A stretch of DNA of 64,000 nt, taken from assembly GCF_002799245.1 (NCBI RefSeq), contig NZ_NEQV01000007.1:124001-188000 (forward strand). The letters are read 5' to 3'. Source of the DNA: Stenotrophomonas maltophilia (GTDB lineage: Bacteria > Pseudomonadota > Gammaproteobacteria > Xanthomonadales > Xanthomonadaceae). Within the stretch, counting starts at the first letter, position 1. The number at the start of each line of letters is the position of its first letter. The notes under the pieces are model-generated. The model saw only the letters and a program-made list of their open reading frames with translations. It was not told the DNA's origin and made no database searches. This document shows positions 10,883 to 17,804 of this stretch, piece after piece. The position numbers were made by a program, and so were the translations under genes.

Positions 10883-11048
10883 AGGTTCTTAGCTTTCGAG
10901 GCAGCGAATTTTTGATGTGCCCTGAACCCTCGCGAAGATCCACTATGGAGACGCCGTCGATTTCTGGATCCAGACCTAAGAAGCCCTCGAGTTCTGGATC
11001 CACAGGCAACTCGTCCTTGAGTTCCTGACTGCGCACCTGAGTGGTCAA
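10779..11048 (-). CDS. Possible small hypothetical protein (weak)
   Basis: A minus-strand frame of 89 residues starting with TTG, overlapping the stop of the phosphatase gene by 4 bases (TTGA). The first half is acidic with an internal repeat (DPELEGF...GLDPEIDG), caused by two similar 20-base stretches containing TTCTGGATCCA. The second half runs antisense through the DUF6988 relic, so at most the N-terminal 50 residues could be genuine. It may be non-coding. Confidence 0.25.
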   Translation of the reverse strand: MTTQVRSQELKDELPVDPELEGFLGLDPEIDGVSIVDLREGSGHIKNSLPRKLRTLLSHESGSCAGAGPALSLTKAGQPPGTVLRRRDQ

Positions 11049-11614
11049 GCTCCGCCCGGGTGAAGGCTCTGCGCCCAGTACTCTAGGAACTCCTCTTGAG
11101 CAATCGTTTCGATTGCGCCTGGCCTGGCATGCCGCACCATGTGGATGGCATCCGATGCCCGCTTGGCCTCGCCAGACTGCAGCAAAAGCATGGCAGCGAC
11201 CGTTCCCGCGCGTCCCAACCCCCCCTTGCAGTGGACCACGATCCTTTGACCGCTCAGCATGTCAGCGACGAGCTCAGCACTTAGCTGTAGCCAATCTTTG
11301 AGGAGTCTGTCGTCTGGTGCGGCTCCATCAGTGATTGGCAGTCCATGCCAAGAGATGCCCTTCCCCGCCACTATCGCCGGTAAGCTCTCGATTCGAAGGT
11401 CCTTGAGCTCCCAAGGCTCAAGCAAGGTGACTAGGTGAGTGGCACCCCAGTCCTGAATAGCCGAGACGTCCACATCTAGGTCTCTCGCCCATGCTCCAGT
11501 CATGGCGACTTCCTGGTACTTGCCTGGCGCAAATGTCACCCCTATGCCGCCTCCATGGGCTCCAACAGGCAACTCTGCAATCAGTAACGGGTGGCTAGCG
11601 CTGGTGCGCATCAT
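11045..11614 (-). CDS. Dual-specificity/CDKN3-like protein phosphatase
   Basis: A 189-residue cytosolic phosphatase of the cysteine-dependent class. The active-site P-loop HCKGGLGRAGT (Cys nucleophile, Arg six residues on) is near residue 130, with an upstream general-acid region (PITDGAAPDD). The ATGATG at 11614 is preferred to an upstream ATG because GGGAGAG precedes it. Such proteins usually dephosphorylate Ser/Thr/Tyr residues; the substrate is unknown. It is divergent from the gene at 11814 across about 200 bp containing ATATC-type repeats. Confidence 0.75.
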   Translation of the reverse strand: MMRTSASHPLLIAELPVGAHGGGIGVTFAPGKYQEVAMTGAWARDLDVDVSAIQDWGATHLVTLLEPWELKDLRIESLPAIVAGKGISWHGLPITDGAAPDDRLLKDWLQLSAELVADMLSGQRIVVHCKGGLGRAGTVAAMLLLQSGEAKRASDAIHMVRHARPGAIETIAQEEFLEYWAQSLHPGGA

Positions 11615-11693
11615 TTCGGCTCTCCCAACATGCGGTAACGTTCTGCGTCGTGCGCCGGGGCGCTCCCCGCTCATTCGCTGCACGGCTAGGATA

Positions 11694-11721
11694 TCGGATG
11701 TTCAGATATCGTTGAACTGGA
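11694..11721. promoter_or_regulatory. Operator-like ATATC repeat shared with the XRE gene at 54098
   Basis: GATATC and AGATATC flank an 8-base spacer, followed by GTTGAACTGGA. The 18 bases AGATATCGTTGAACTGGA match AGATATCGGAGAACTGGA upstream of the small XRE gene at 54098 at 16 of 18 positions. The site lies between the phosphatase gene and the divergent gene at 11814. Confidence 0.5.
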
Positions 11722-11813
11722 GAGAACACCTAAGGGTCAATATCGGAAAGTCAGATAGACAGTCTGTGGGCAGGTTGATATCCTGACAACTGGTATCGCG
11801 ATTTGAGGGCTGT

Positions 11814-12485
11814 GTGGCCTATGTCGTTAGCCAACCGACCCTCATCGCGCCCTGGCCAGAACTGGACAATTTCGTTCGTTCAATAGGTCCCTTTCTTGCG
11901 TGCGCGTGGTGCGCGCTAGAGCGCTCAAGAACGGCTAGTTCGCCGGTAGCTGCTGAGGGGTTGGCCTCGCAGGCACTTGACACGCTTGCGACGCTGCGCG
12001 TCCTCCATCGCGAACCAGTCGAATGTTCTCGGCTTGCCGCAAGATCTCTGTATGAGCCCCTGGCTTGGTCCTACAAATCTCCGTGGTCTCGCAGTGACTT
12101 GAACCTTGAGTCGGCATTGACCCGGTCGCTCACCCAGTGGGCGGCTGAGTGCACGCCCAGTGCGAGGCGGAATCTCGGAATTTCACTGGCATCCACCGAA
12201 GCTCGAGCGTACTTGGCAAACCTTCTGCGGAAGCATCGGTTGGACCCGAAGCTAGGCGACGGGCTTCAGTCGATTGGATCGCCTGAATGGAATGCGCTCA
12301 GCTTGGGGCGTAAGCGCTACGTGCTGTGGGCGAGCATGCGAAATTCTGCCTCGGAGTTCATACAAAGCGGTTTGGATGAGCATGCCGCGAGGCGAGCACT
12401 TGATCGCGAGATAAAACGCAGATGCATCTGGTTAGCTGGACGCGAGCAAGCTGGAACCCTCGCCCGGAAGGATTTTTGCTTCTAG
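11814..12485 (+). CDS. Hypothetical protein
   Basis: A 223-residue soluble protein that I do not recognise. It starts with GTG. It is rich in Ala, Arg, Leu and Ser, with a helical C-terminal half (GLDEHAARRALDREIKRRC) and no signal peptide, transmembrane segment or cysteine motif. It is divergent from the phosphatase gene and may share the ATATC-repeat control region. The coding evidence is the long frame and consistent codon bias; no function is proposed. Confidence 0.45.
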   Translation: MAYVVSQPTLIAPWPELDNFVRSIGPFLACAWCALERSRTASSPVAAEGLASQALDTLATLRVLHREPVECSRLAARSLYEPLAWSYKSPWSRSDLNLESALTRSLTQWAAECTPSARRNLGISLASTEARAYLANLLRKHRLDPKLGDGLQSIGSPEWNALSLGRKRYVLWASMRNSASEFIQSGLDEHAARRALDREIKRRCIWLAGREQAGTLARKDFCF

Positions 12486-12772
12486 CCTGGTCAGGGTTGG
12501 CGTCAGCCGTTGATCCTGGACGTTGCAATGGAGACTTTCCTGCCGCTGGGCATGGCGTACTGGCTGGAACCTAGCGGCAGTTGGCAGCTTTAGCTTCTAG
12601 TCTGAGTAGACCGACCAGCTGCCACGGGTCCATGAGATGGTTTGAGGGGGCTCAGGACTCTATCGCGGTAAACGCCCCCCCAGGTCTATATCGACGGTTC
12701 TCCAACGAAGCGCTGGACCTTGGTTGACCGGCGAGCCTGTGGCCCATTGGACGCTGGCCAAGAGATGGCCCT
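12486..12772 (+). other. Intergenic stretch with a possible gene-end relic
   Basis: These 287 bases contain no full gene. At 12510-12593 the plus strand reads like the last 27 residues of a protein (VAMETFLPLGMAYWL and on to a TAG) without any upstream frame, possibly a leftover gene end. The rest shows nothing I can assign. Confidence 0.3.
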
Positions 12773-13204
12773 CTAGTACTCGTTCAGTCGCTTACGGATT
12801 GCCTCGATGGCATCGTCCAGTCCCGCGTCGTCCTCGGGGTAAGGAGAACAAAACAGTTGAACCGGGACCCAGCAATGTTCCTGTCCCGGTTGTACATAGG
12901 GGGCGTAATCATCTAGTAGCCATGCAGAGCCGATGGGCTGGGAAACGTTGGCAAGATCCTTCGTCGGCCCAGTCCAGTCTATGTATGGCAAGCGGGCAAA
13001 CCAACCCGGGGCCGCTCCTTCGCAAGCCAATAGGTCGGCAATCTCGCGAAATCTAGGCTCCGGAACTGTGGTGAAGATGACTAGACCCTCAAAGAGCGAC
13101 TTTGCCGACTCCAGAAATTCGTAGAGGCCCGGGCGCGGGATCTGGCTTACAGCGTTGGAAATCAGCGTTCCTTCTAAGTCCAAGGCGAGGATGGACGGGC
13201 GCAT
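12773..13204 (-). CDS. Small HAD-like phosphatase
   Basis: A 143-residue protein with the HAD motif I in LALDLEGTLIS (second Asp position replaced by Glu), motif II in VIFTTVPEP, and a motif IV-like WLLDDYAP. It lacks a cap domain. The length suggests a minimal HAD/NIF-type phosphatase. The ATG at 13204 was chosen because it places motif I at the N-terminus and AGAGGA lies upstream; a longer frame would read through the hairpin at 13245-13291. Substrate unknown. Confidence 0.65.
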   Translation of the reverse strand: MRPSILALDLEGTLISNAVSQIPRPGLYEFLESAKSLFEGLVIFTTVPEPRFREIADLLACEGAAPGWFARLPYIDWTGPTKDLANVSQPIGSAWLLDDYAPYVQPGQEHCWVPVQLFCSPYPEDDAGLDDAIEAIRKRLNEY

Positions 13205-13244
13205 TGTGTAATGGTCCTCTTTGGCGGGGGTGAACGTCGGTACC

Positions 13245-13291
13245 GCTACCAAGCCCCGCCGGAGGGTGATCCGCCGGCGGGGCTTGGTAGC
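13245..13291. repeat. Perfect 18-bp inverted repeat (hairpin)
   Basis: Left arm GCTACCAAGCCCCGCCGG (13245-13262) and right arm CCGGCGGGGCTTGGTAGC (13274-13291) are exact reverse complements around an 11-base loop. The structure begins immediately after the stop of the gene at 13293-13925. There is no T tract on either side, so it is either an atypical terminator, an mRNA-stabilising hairpin or a repeat-family element. Confidence 0.85.
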
Positions 13292-13292
13292 A

Positions 13293-13925
13293 TCAGACAT
13301 CTTCGAACTCGCTCGCTTGCTTGAGTTGGTTCTCAAGGAAATCAATGCGCTTCTGAAGATCGGCACTTAGATAGGCTTTGTCCGTAAAGTCCATTGCTGT
13401 CTCAGGGATCATCTCCAGCTCGACGCGTGTGGATGTAGCTTGACGAATCGCCAAGGTGGTCCAGGCCTTATCGCCCTTGACGAATCCGACAGTGAATCGA
13501 GCCGTAACATGGTGTTCGGGCTTGAGGCCTTCGATGGAACGGAAATCGCTGCGCACCTTCGACGTGGCTACAGGCTGTACATCGCCATTGATGTACAGCG
13601 CCGCATTCCAGCTCGCTTCGCTCAATGGCAGTGTTGAGCGGTTGATGATGCGGGCGGTGATGACTGGCTTGGGCCCAAAGAAGCTGTTTTCCATCCGGAA
13701 CTCTGGATCAACCGCACTGACCCTCTTTAGCTCGGCGATAGTAGGAAGTTGATCGTTGGCCTCCTGTCGTAGCGCTTCTATCTCCTTGGGATTGCTATCC
13801 CTGATGTGCTTAACCTGCCCTCTCACCACCTGCCTTACGGAAGCGTTTGGGTAGGTCTGGTTCAGTTTTTCAAGAAGGTCGGCAGGGATTCGTGAGAAAA
13901 ACAGCCGAATCGTCTCTAACACCAT
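13293..13925 (-). CDS. Hypothetical protein
   Basis: A 210-residue soluble protein of unknown family. The N-terminal third is charged and helical (PADLLEKLNQTYPNASVRQVV), the middle is beta-rich (FFGPKPVITARIINRSTLPL, HHVTARFTVGFVKGD) as in an immunoglobulin-like or C2-like fold, and the C-terminus is a short coiled coil (LQKRIDFLENQLKQA). No signal peptide. It lies upstream of the HAD-like gene in the same direction, separated by the perfect hairpin. Confidence 0.6.
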   Translation of the reverse strand: MVLETIRLFFSRIPADLLEKLNQTYPNASVRQVVRGQVKHIRDSNPKEIEALRQEANDQLPTIAELKRVSAVDPEFRMENSFFGPKPVITARIINRSTLPLSEASWNAALYINGDVQPVATSKVRSDFRSIEGLKPEHHVTARFTVGFVKGDKAWTTLAIRQATSTRVELEMIPETAMDFTDKAYLSADLQKRIDFLENQLKQASEFEDV

Positions 13926-14097
13926 GATTCAACGAGGAAACACCCCTCGACGTCAGGCAGTTCGTGGATTACAGACCTAGGCTTGATTGAACCAGAAGCC
14001 GCGTGACACAGGCATTCCTGGAGTACTGCTCAGGCACGCGTGCCCTTCTTGAATATTGGATTCAAGAGTTTCCACGCTCCTGACCCAACGGAAACCT

Positions 14098-15039
14098 TCA
14101 AGAAGGCTCTGACCGTCGCCTGATCCATTGCAGTAGTTCCTCGTGCGGGATCGTACGTCCAGCGTCGACGTCGGCCATACCCTCGCGGGTCCGCCGTTCC
14201 TTCTCTTCCTCGGTCAATCCCGGAAGGAGTGCTAGTAGCTTATCTTCAGGGCTCATAGGCCGATGAGCTGTGCTCAAGTTGGCTTGATTCTCGTGAAAAA
14301 ATATGGGCAGGATCTGGGGATCATCCAAGCCCGCCGGCAAAGGCAGCGATACGTCGTGGACCGCCAAGTCGATGATGACGTCCAAATCTGAGCATAAGGG
14401 CTGTATGGCGGTGGTCACCAGACGAGCCGCCCGCTCGGCGAAAGCCAGGTCCACCACCAGCCAGATCAACAGACCGGGAGGCTGTTCGACGCCCCCTGAC
14501 GAGTGAGTTTCCAGGAGATAGGCCGACGAGACGAAGTCGGCGTGCTCAAGGCTGCCGCTGATGGCCGGAGCGAGCCAAGCCGGCGCGGCCTGGGCAGGTC
14601 TCACCGCGAACTCCGCCGGCGCCAGACGTTCCACCCTGGCCAGAAAGCCCGTATCCAACAATGTCGCAACCTCTTCCGGGTACAGGACAACGCCGCCGTA
14701 GTTGGGATTGAGCATCAACGTCGCGCCGCGAGTACCGGTTAGCAGCTCACGGCCTGAAACTCCCAGAATTCTGACAGCAGACGAGCTGGCCGCCTGCGCC
14801 TTGTCGAGCGAGGTAAAGAAAGGGATCGCATCGAAACCGTCAGGATGGCGGAACTGGACCAGCCGCAGTGTCTGCGCGTCGTCCGAGATGGGCGCATGCA
14901 CGTACACGATCGCATCCATCAGTCGCTTGAAGAATGCGCGTTCCTCGGCCGCACTGTCGCGGGCCCGTTCAAAGGAAGCCTCCAGCGCTGTCTCCGCAGA
15001 CGTAGTCCCTCTTCCACGCGGCCTGCTCGGTTGCTTCAT
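14098..15039 (-). CDS. SseB-domain protein with an antitoxin-like C-terminal tail
   Basis: A 313-residue protein from MKQPSRPRGRG. Residues about 40-130 resemble the SseB N-terminal domain (VRILGVSGRELL, TLMLNPNYGG, LYPEEVATLL), and residues 160-255 could be an SseB C-terminal domain (ADFVSSAYLLE, VDLAFAERAARL). The last 40 residues are unusual: the string ADVDAGRTIPHEELLQWI resembles the C-terminal signature of CopG/RHH-type addiction antitoxins. The start lies 2 bases after the stop of the upstream BPSL0761-like gene, so the two are coupled. Confidence 0.65.
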   Translation of the reverse strand: MKQPSRPRGRGTTSAETALEASFERARDSAAEERAFFKRLMDAIVYVHAPISDDAQTLRLVQFRHPDGFDAIPFFTSLDKAQAASSSAVRILGVSGRELLTGTRGATLMLNPNYGGVVLYPEEVATLLDTGFLARVERLAPAEFAVRPAQAAPAWLAPAISGSLEHADFVSSAYLLETHSSGGVEQPPGLLIWLVVDLAFAERAARLVTTAIQPLCSDLDVIIDLAVHDVSLPLPAGLDDPQILPIFFHENQANLSTAHRPMSPEDKLLALLPGLTEEEKERRTREGMADVDAGRTIPHEELLQWIRRRSEPS

Positions 15040-15041
15040 GG

Positions 15042-15314
15042 TCAGATGCGATGAGGGCCGAGCGGGTACCCGGAGAACCAATCCGCCTCGATCTCGCTGC
15101 TCAGGTAGGGTCGTACGAAGGCCGACTGGGTCAGCGCTCGCAGCCGCTCTTCGTGCTCAGCAATCGCCTCGATGTCGCTGACGGTTGGATAGTGCCGCAG
15201 CAGTCGATATGCCTCTTGCCGCACCTCTTTAGGCACGGCTTGGCTGGCCGCTAGCTGCCTGAGGAACGCGCCCGCCTGCAGCACATTGCGGGTGCGCTCA
15301 GATGGCATCGTCAT
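15042..15314 (-). CDS. BPSL0761-family protein
   Basis: A 90-residue protein matching the small BPSL0761 family: SERTRNVLQAGAFLRQLA, then PKEVRQEAYRLLRHYPT, with an aromatic DWFSGYPLG near the end. The family is of unknown function and is common in Burkholderia, Xanthomonas and Pseudomonas accessory DNA. The start could be ATG at 15314 or 15308 or a more upstream codon; no strong ribosome site decides. Its stop is 2 bases before the SseB-like start. Confidence 0.65.
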   Translation of the reverse strand: MTMPSERTRNVLQAGAFLRQLAASQAVPKEVRQEAYRLLRHYPTVSDIEAIAEHEERLRALTQSAFVRPYLSSEIEADWFSGYPLGPHRI

Positions 15315-15497
15315 GACATCAAGAATGACTAGCACTAAGGAATGCTTAGCTTATCGCGTTTGTGGCCGGCCAGGGCACGGTGCAACTACAGACCTTGCGA
15401 TTCCTGTATTAATGTAATATAATCAATAACTTAATTCGCATAAGTGAGCGTTATGTCCATGGAGTGAGGGCCAATAGGAACGAGCAGGTAGCCTGAG
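15315..15497. other. A+T-rich intergenic stretch
   Basis: This begins the gap between the BPSL0761-like gene and copZ. The part around 15405-15450 (TATTAATGTAATATAATC and following) is markedly A+T-rich, consistent with promoters for either direction. No gene is seen. Confidence 0.45.
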
Positions 15498-15520
15498 CCT
15501 TCCCATGATGGGAAGGTCAA
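15489..15520 (-). promoter_or_regulatory. CueR-type operator-promoter pointing left
   Basis: The 19-bp dyad CCTTCCCATGATGGGAAGG (15498-15516) is a perfect palindrome of the CueR/MerR-family type. On the minus strand TTGACC at 15520-15515 serves as -35, with a long spacer to AGGCTA or CAGGCT as a weak -10. No copper gene or cueR follows leftwards in the window; the nearest leftward gene is the BPSL0761-like one. Confidence 0.7.
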
Positions 15521-15557
15521 CAACGCGGGACGGATTACCACTCAACTTGCCTGTCGT

Positions 15558-15588
15558 TTGACCTTCCCACCGTGGGAAGGCTCATCGT
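15558..15588 (+). promoter_or_regulatory. CueR-type operator-promoter for the copZ gene
   Basis: TTGACC (15558-15563) is followed after a 19-bp spacer by CATCGT (15583-15588). The perfect dyad CCTTCCCACCGTGGGAAGG spans 15562-15580. This is the classic architecture of Cu(I)/Ag(I)-responsive CueR promoters. It lies 42 bp upstream of the CopZ-like gene. The regulator itself is not encoded nearby. Confidence 0.82.
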
Positions 15589-15629
15589 CACGCCGTCGGC
15601 AAACCGCCGATGCTTTTGGAGGGTTGTCC

Positions 15630-15893
15630 ATGAATCTCGTTGTTGAAGGTATGACCTGTGGTCACTGTGTCCGAACGGTCACCCAAGCCATTCAGGCCCT
15701 TGACCCCCACGCCCAGGTGGACGTCGATCTGGGCAGTGGCGTGGTCAAGATCGAGGGCCTGCTTGCCGTAGAACAGGCGGTTGAGGCTATCCAGCGGCAA
15801 GGCTATGTGATCGCTGCGGTGCTCCCTTCTGAGGCTGGTACGCCGGCCGCCCCGGCCGTCGCATCCTCCTGCTGCGGCGGATGCCACCGCTGA
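15630..15893 (+). CDS. copZ: CopZ-like copper chaperone (HMA domain)
   Basis: An 87-residue cytosolic protein with one HMA domain (metal motif GMTCGHC, residues 7-13) and an unusual Cys-rich tail, SSCCGGCHR, that could add a second copper site. It should shuttle Cu(I) to exporters or to the regulator. GGAGGG precedes the ATG by 6 bases; the longer upstream frame would overlap the CueR box. It is directly downstream of that box and is followed by the FNR-type box and cus genes. Confidence 0.85.
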   Translation: MNLVVEGMTCGHCVRTVTQAIQALDPHAQVDVDLGSGVVKIEGLLAVEQAVEAIQRQGYVIAAVLPSEAGTPAAPAVASSCCGGCHR

Positions 15894-15907
15894 GTCCGCG
15901 CGAGGGC

Positions 15908-15921
15908 TTGATCCTGATCAA
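15908..15921 (+). promoter_or_regulatory. Perfect FNR/ANR-type box in front of the cus genes
   Basis: TTGATCCTGATCAA is the exact FNR/ANR consensus TTGAT-N4-ATCAA. A -10-like TAGACT lies at 15944-15949. If transcription started near 15956, the box would be centred near -41.5, a class II activator position. This suggests oxygen-limited induction of the downstream cus genes, inferred from spacing only. Confidence 0.65.
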
Positions 15922-15956
15922 TGACAGTCGGCCCCAAGAGGGCTAGACTGGCCATC

Positions 15957-16037
15957 ATGAGAGCTCGCACGTCCCCTGCCCTGATCTGCCCAGCGTCCGC
16001 AGGCGCTGCTTCGGGCGTGCGGGAGCTGTCATGGTGA
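15957..16037 (+). CDS. Possible 26-residue leader peptide
   Basis: An ATG at 15957, right at the predicted FNR-promoter start site, opens a 26-codon frame that ends in TGA at 16035-16037 and overlaps the start of the next gene (16031). It has no ribosome site, so it would be leaderless. It may only be chance; translational coupling to the next gene is the reason to mention it. Confidence 0.25.
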   Translation: MRARTSPALICPASAGAASGVRELSW

Positions 16038-16426
16038 GGCTGCTGAGGCGATGGCGGCGACCCCGTTCTCGTGCCCGACTGGCATGGCTGGGACTGTGGG
16101 CGCTGCTGCTGCAGCAACTCGCGCTGGTGGCTTACGCCTGTCCGCTGGAATCGGTGGAAGCTGGACAAGCGACCCTGATGGTCGGTTGCGAAGAGATGTC
16201 CACGCCGGATCCCGATGCTCCGGCGTTGTGCGACCAGCATTGCCAGCGCGATCACATCGCCACGGCCGATGCGAAGGCCCCTCAAGTGCCTTACCAGCCC
16301 GCGCTGGCCGCCTTCGCGCTGGTGCAGGCTCTGTTGCCACCGGTACACGCGCAGTTGTATCGGGATGTTCCGGTGTGCGTGTCCGATCCGCCTCCCCTGC
16401 AGCGCTTCTGTAGCCTGCTGATTTAA
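16031..16426 (+). CDS. Small exported or membrane-anchored Cys-containing protein of the cus operon
   Basis: A 131-residue protein with an Arg-rich N-terminus and one hydrophobic segment (LGLWALLLQQLALVAYA) that looks like a signal peptide or anchor. The exported part has CPLE, GCEEM and CDQHCQRDH, plausible metal ligands. GGGAG precedes the ATG. Similar short unannotated proteins often open RND metal-efflux operons; the gene at 45938 is the analogue in the czc operon. Function unknown; a periplasmic metal sensor or helper is possible. Confidence 0.6.
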   Translation: MVRLLRRWRRPRSRARLAWLGLWALLLQQLALVAYACPLESVEAGQATLMVGCEEMSTPDPDAPALCDQHCQRDHIATADAKAPQVPYQPALAAFALVQALLPPVHAQLYRDVPVCVSDPPPLQRFCSLLI

Positions 16427-16499
16427 GCCCCCTCCTGGATTGACCCGTGCTCGTGCTGCATGCGTTGCAGCGCGCTCGTTGTCGTTTCCCGGAGGTCTT

Positions 16500-17804
16500 A
16501 TGGAGATGTCTTTCTTCTTGCGTGCAAGGCGCAAGATGGCGTGTGGGTTCGTGTTTGCCCTGGCGCTCAGTGGTCCTGTGCTGGCGGCATCGCCCGCTAT
16601 CCCGATCAGCTACACAGAAGCCCTACAACGGGCGCTTGCTAACGCCCCAACCCTGCAGGTGCGCCGATCGCAGATCGATGCCAGTACCGAAGAAGCCGCG
16701 CGTGCTGGCGCGCTTCCCGACCCACGTTTGATCGTGGGGCTGGCGAACTGGCCCGTCAGCGGACCCGATGCCTTCAGCTTGCGGGCCGATGAGATGACCA
16801 CCCAGCAAATCGGTCTGATGCAGGAGTTTCCTGCGCGTGCGAAACGACGTGCCGAGCACGCGTTGGCGCAAGCGACGCTGGCGCAAGCGCGCTCACTGTC
16901 GATGGCCGAACAGCAGATGGTGGCCCAAGCGGCCGCGCTGGCCTGGATCGAGCTGTGGAGTACGCAGCAAGCCGTAGATGCGTTGGAAGGTCTGCGCGAG
17001 CCGGCCCGTATAGCCGAGCGTGCGGCGCGTGCTCGCTTGGCAGGCGGCACGGCCGGGGCCAGTGATGTGCTTGCCGCCCAGGCCGCCCTACTGCAGTTGG
17101 ACAATCGCCTGGAGCAGGTACATGCGGAGCACGCCGCCGCGCAGGCCGGCCTGGCGCGGTGGTTGGGTATTGCACCAGAGGCGATCTTGGCCAGTGGTGC
17201 GGCACCGGATTTTTCGCAGTTGCCATTGGAGCCCACCCAACTGCTGGCCAAACTGGACCAACACACGCCACTACTGGGCTGGGAGGCACGCGAGAGCTTA
17301 GCCCAGGCCCAGGTGGATGCGGCCGTGGCCGAAACCCGCCCGGATTGGAGTGTGGAGCTCACCTACGGACGTCGCGAGCGCGCACCCGACGGCATGGCGC
17401 GCAGCGACATGCTCATGGTGGAAGTGGGTGTGGGCCTGCCGCTGTTCCAGAAGAACCGCCAAGCACGAGGCATCGCGGCACGGCGGGCCGAGCTGGAGGC
17501 GGTGTCCGCAGAGCGCGATGAGGCCCGGCGCATCCAAGCCGAGTCGGTGCAACGCGCGATAGCGCGATGGCGCGGGTTAACCGGCCAGTTGGAGCGCCAG
17601 AACACGCAGAGCCTGCCTTTGGCGCGCGATCGTGCACGCACGGCGTTGGCCGCCTACGGCGCCGGTGCCGACCTGCAGCCGTGGCTGGAAGCGCGGCGCG
17701 ATGAGATCGAATTGCACCTGGAGAACGCCCGTCTGCTGGGCGAACAGGGCCGTGCCTGGGCGGCACTGGCCTATCTGCTACCCCATGAGGAGAACACGCC
17801 ATGA
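16500..17804 (+). CDS. cusC: CusC/CzcC-type outer-membrane efflux protein (TolC family)
   Basis: A 434-residue TolC-family channel, the outer-membrane part of a tripartite RND pump. It has a signal peptide (FVFALALSGPVLA), two related helical halves and the outer-membrane-protein motifs (YTEALQRALANAP, LPLFQKNRQARG). The start was placed at 16500 because GGAGG lies 4 bases upstream; an earlier in-frame ATG lacks a site. It ends with an ATGA overlap with cusB. Confidence 0.88.
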   Translation: MEMSFFLRARRKMACGFVFALALSGPVLAASPAIPISYTEALQRALANAPTLQVRRSQIDASTEEAARAGALPDPRLIVGLANWPVSGPDAFSLRADEMTTQQIGLMQEFPARAKRRAEHALAQATLAQARSLSMAEQQMVAQAAALAWIELWSTQQAVDALEGLREPARIAERAARARLAGGTAGASDVLAAQAALLQLDNRLEQVHAEHAAAQAGLARWLGIAPEAILASGAAPDFSQLPLEPTQLLAKLDQHTPLLGWEARESLAQAQVDAAVAETRPDWSVELTYGRRERAPDGMARSDMLMVEVGVGLPLFQKNRQARGIAARRAELEAVSAERDEARRIQAESVQRAIARWRGLTGQLERQNTQSLPLARDRARTALAAYGAGADLQPWLEARRDEIELHLENARLLGEQGRAWAALAYLLPHEENTP

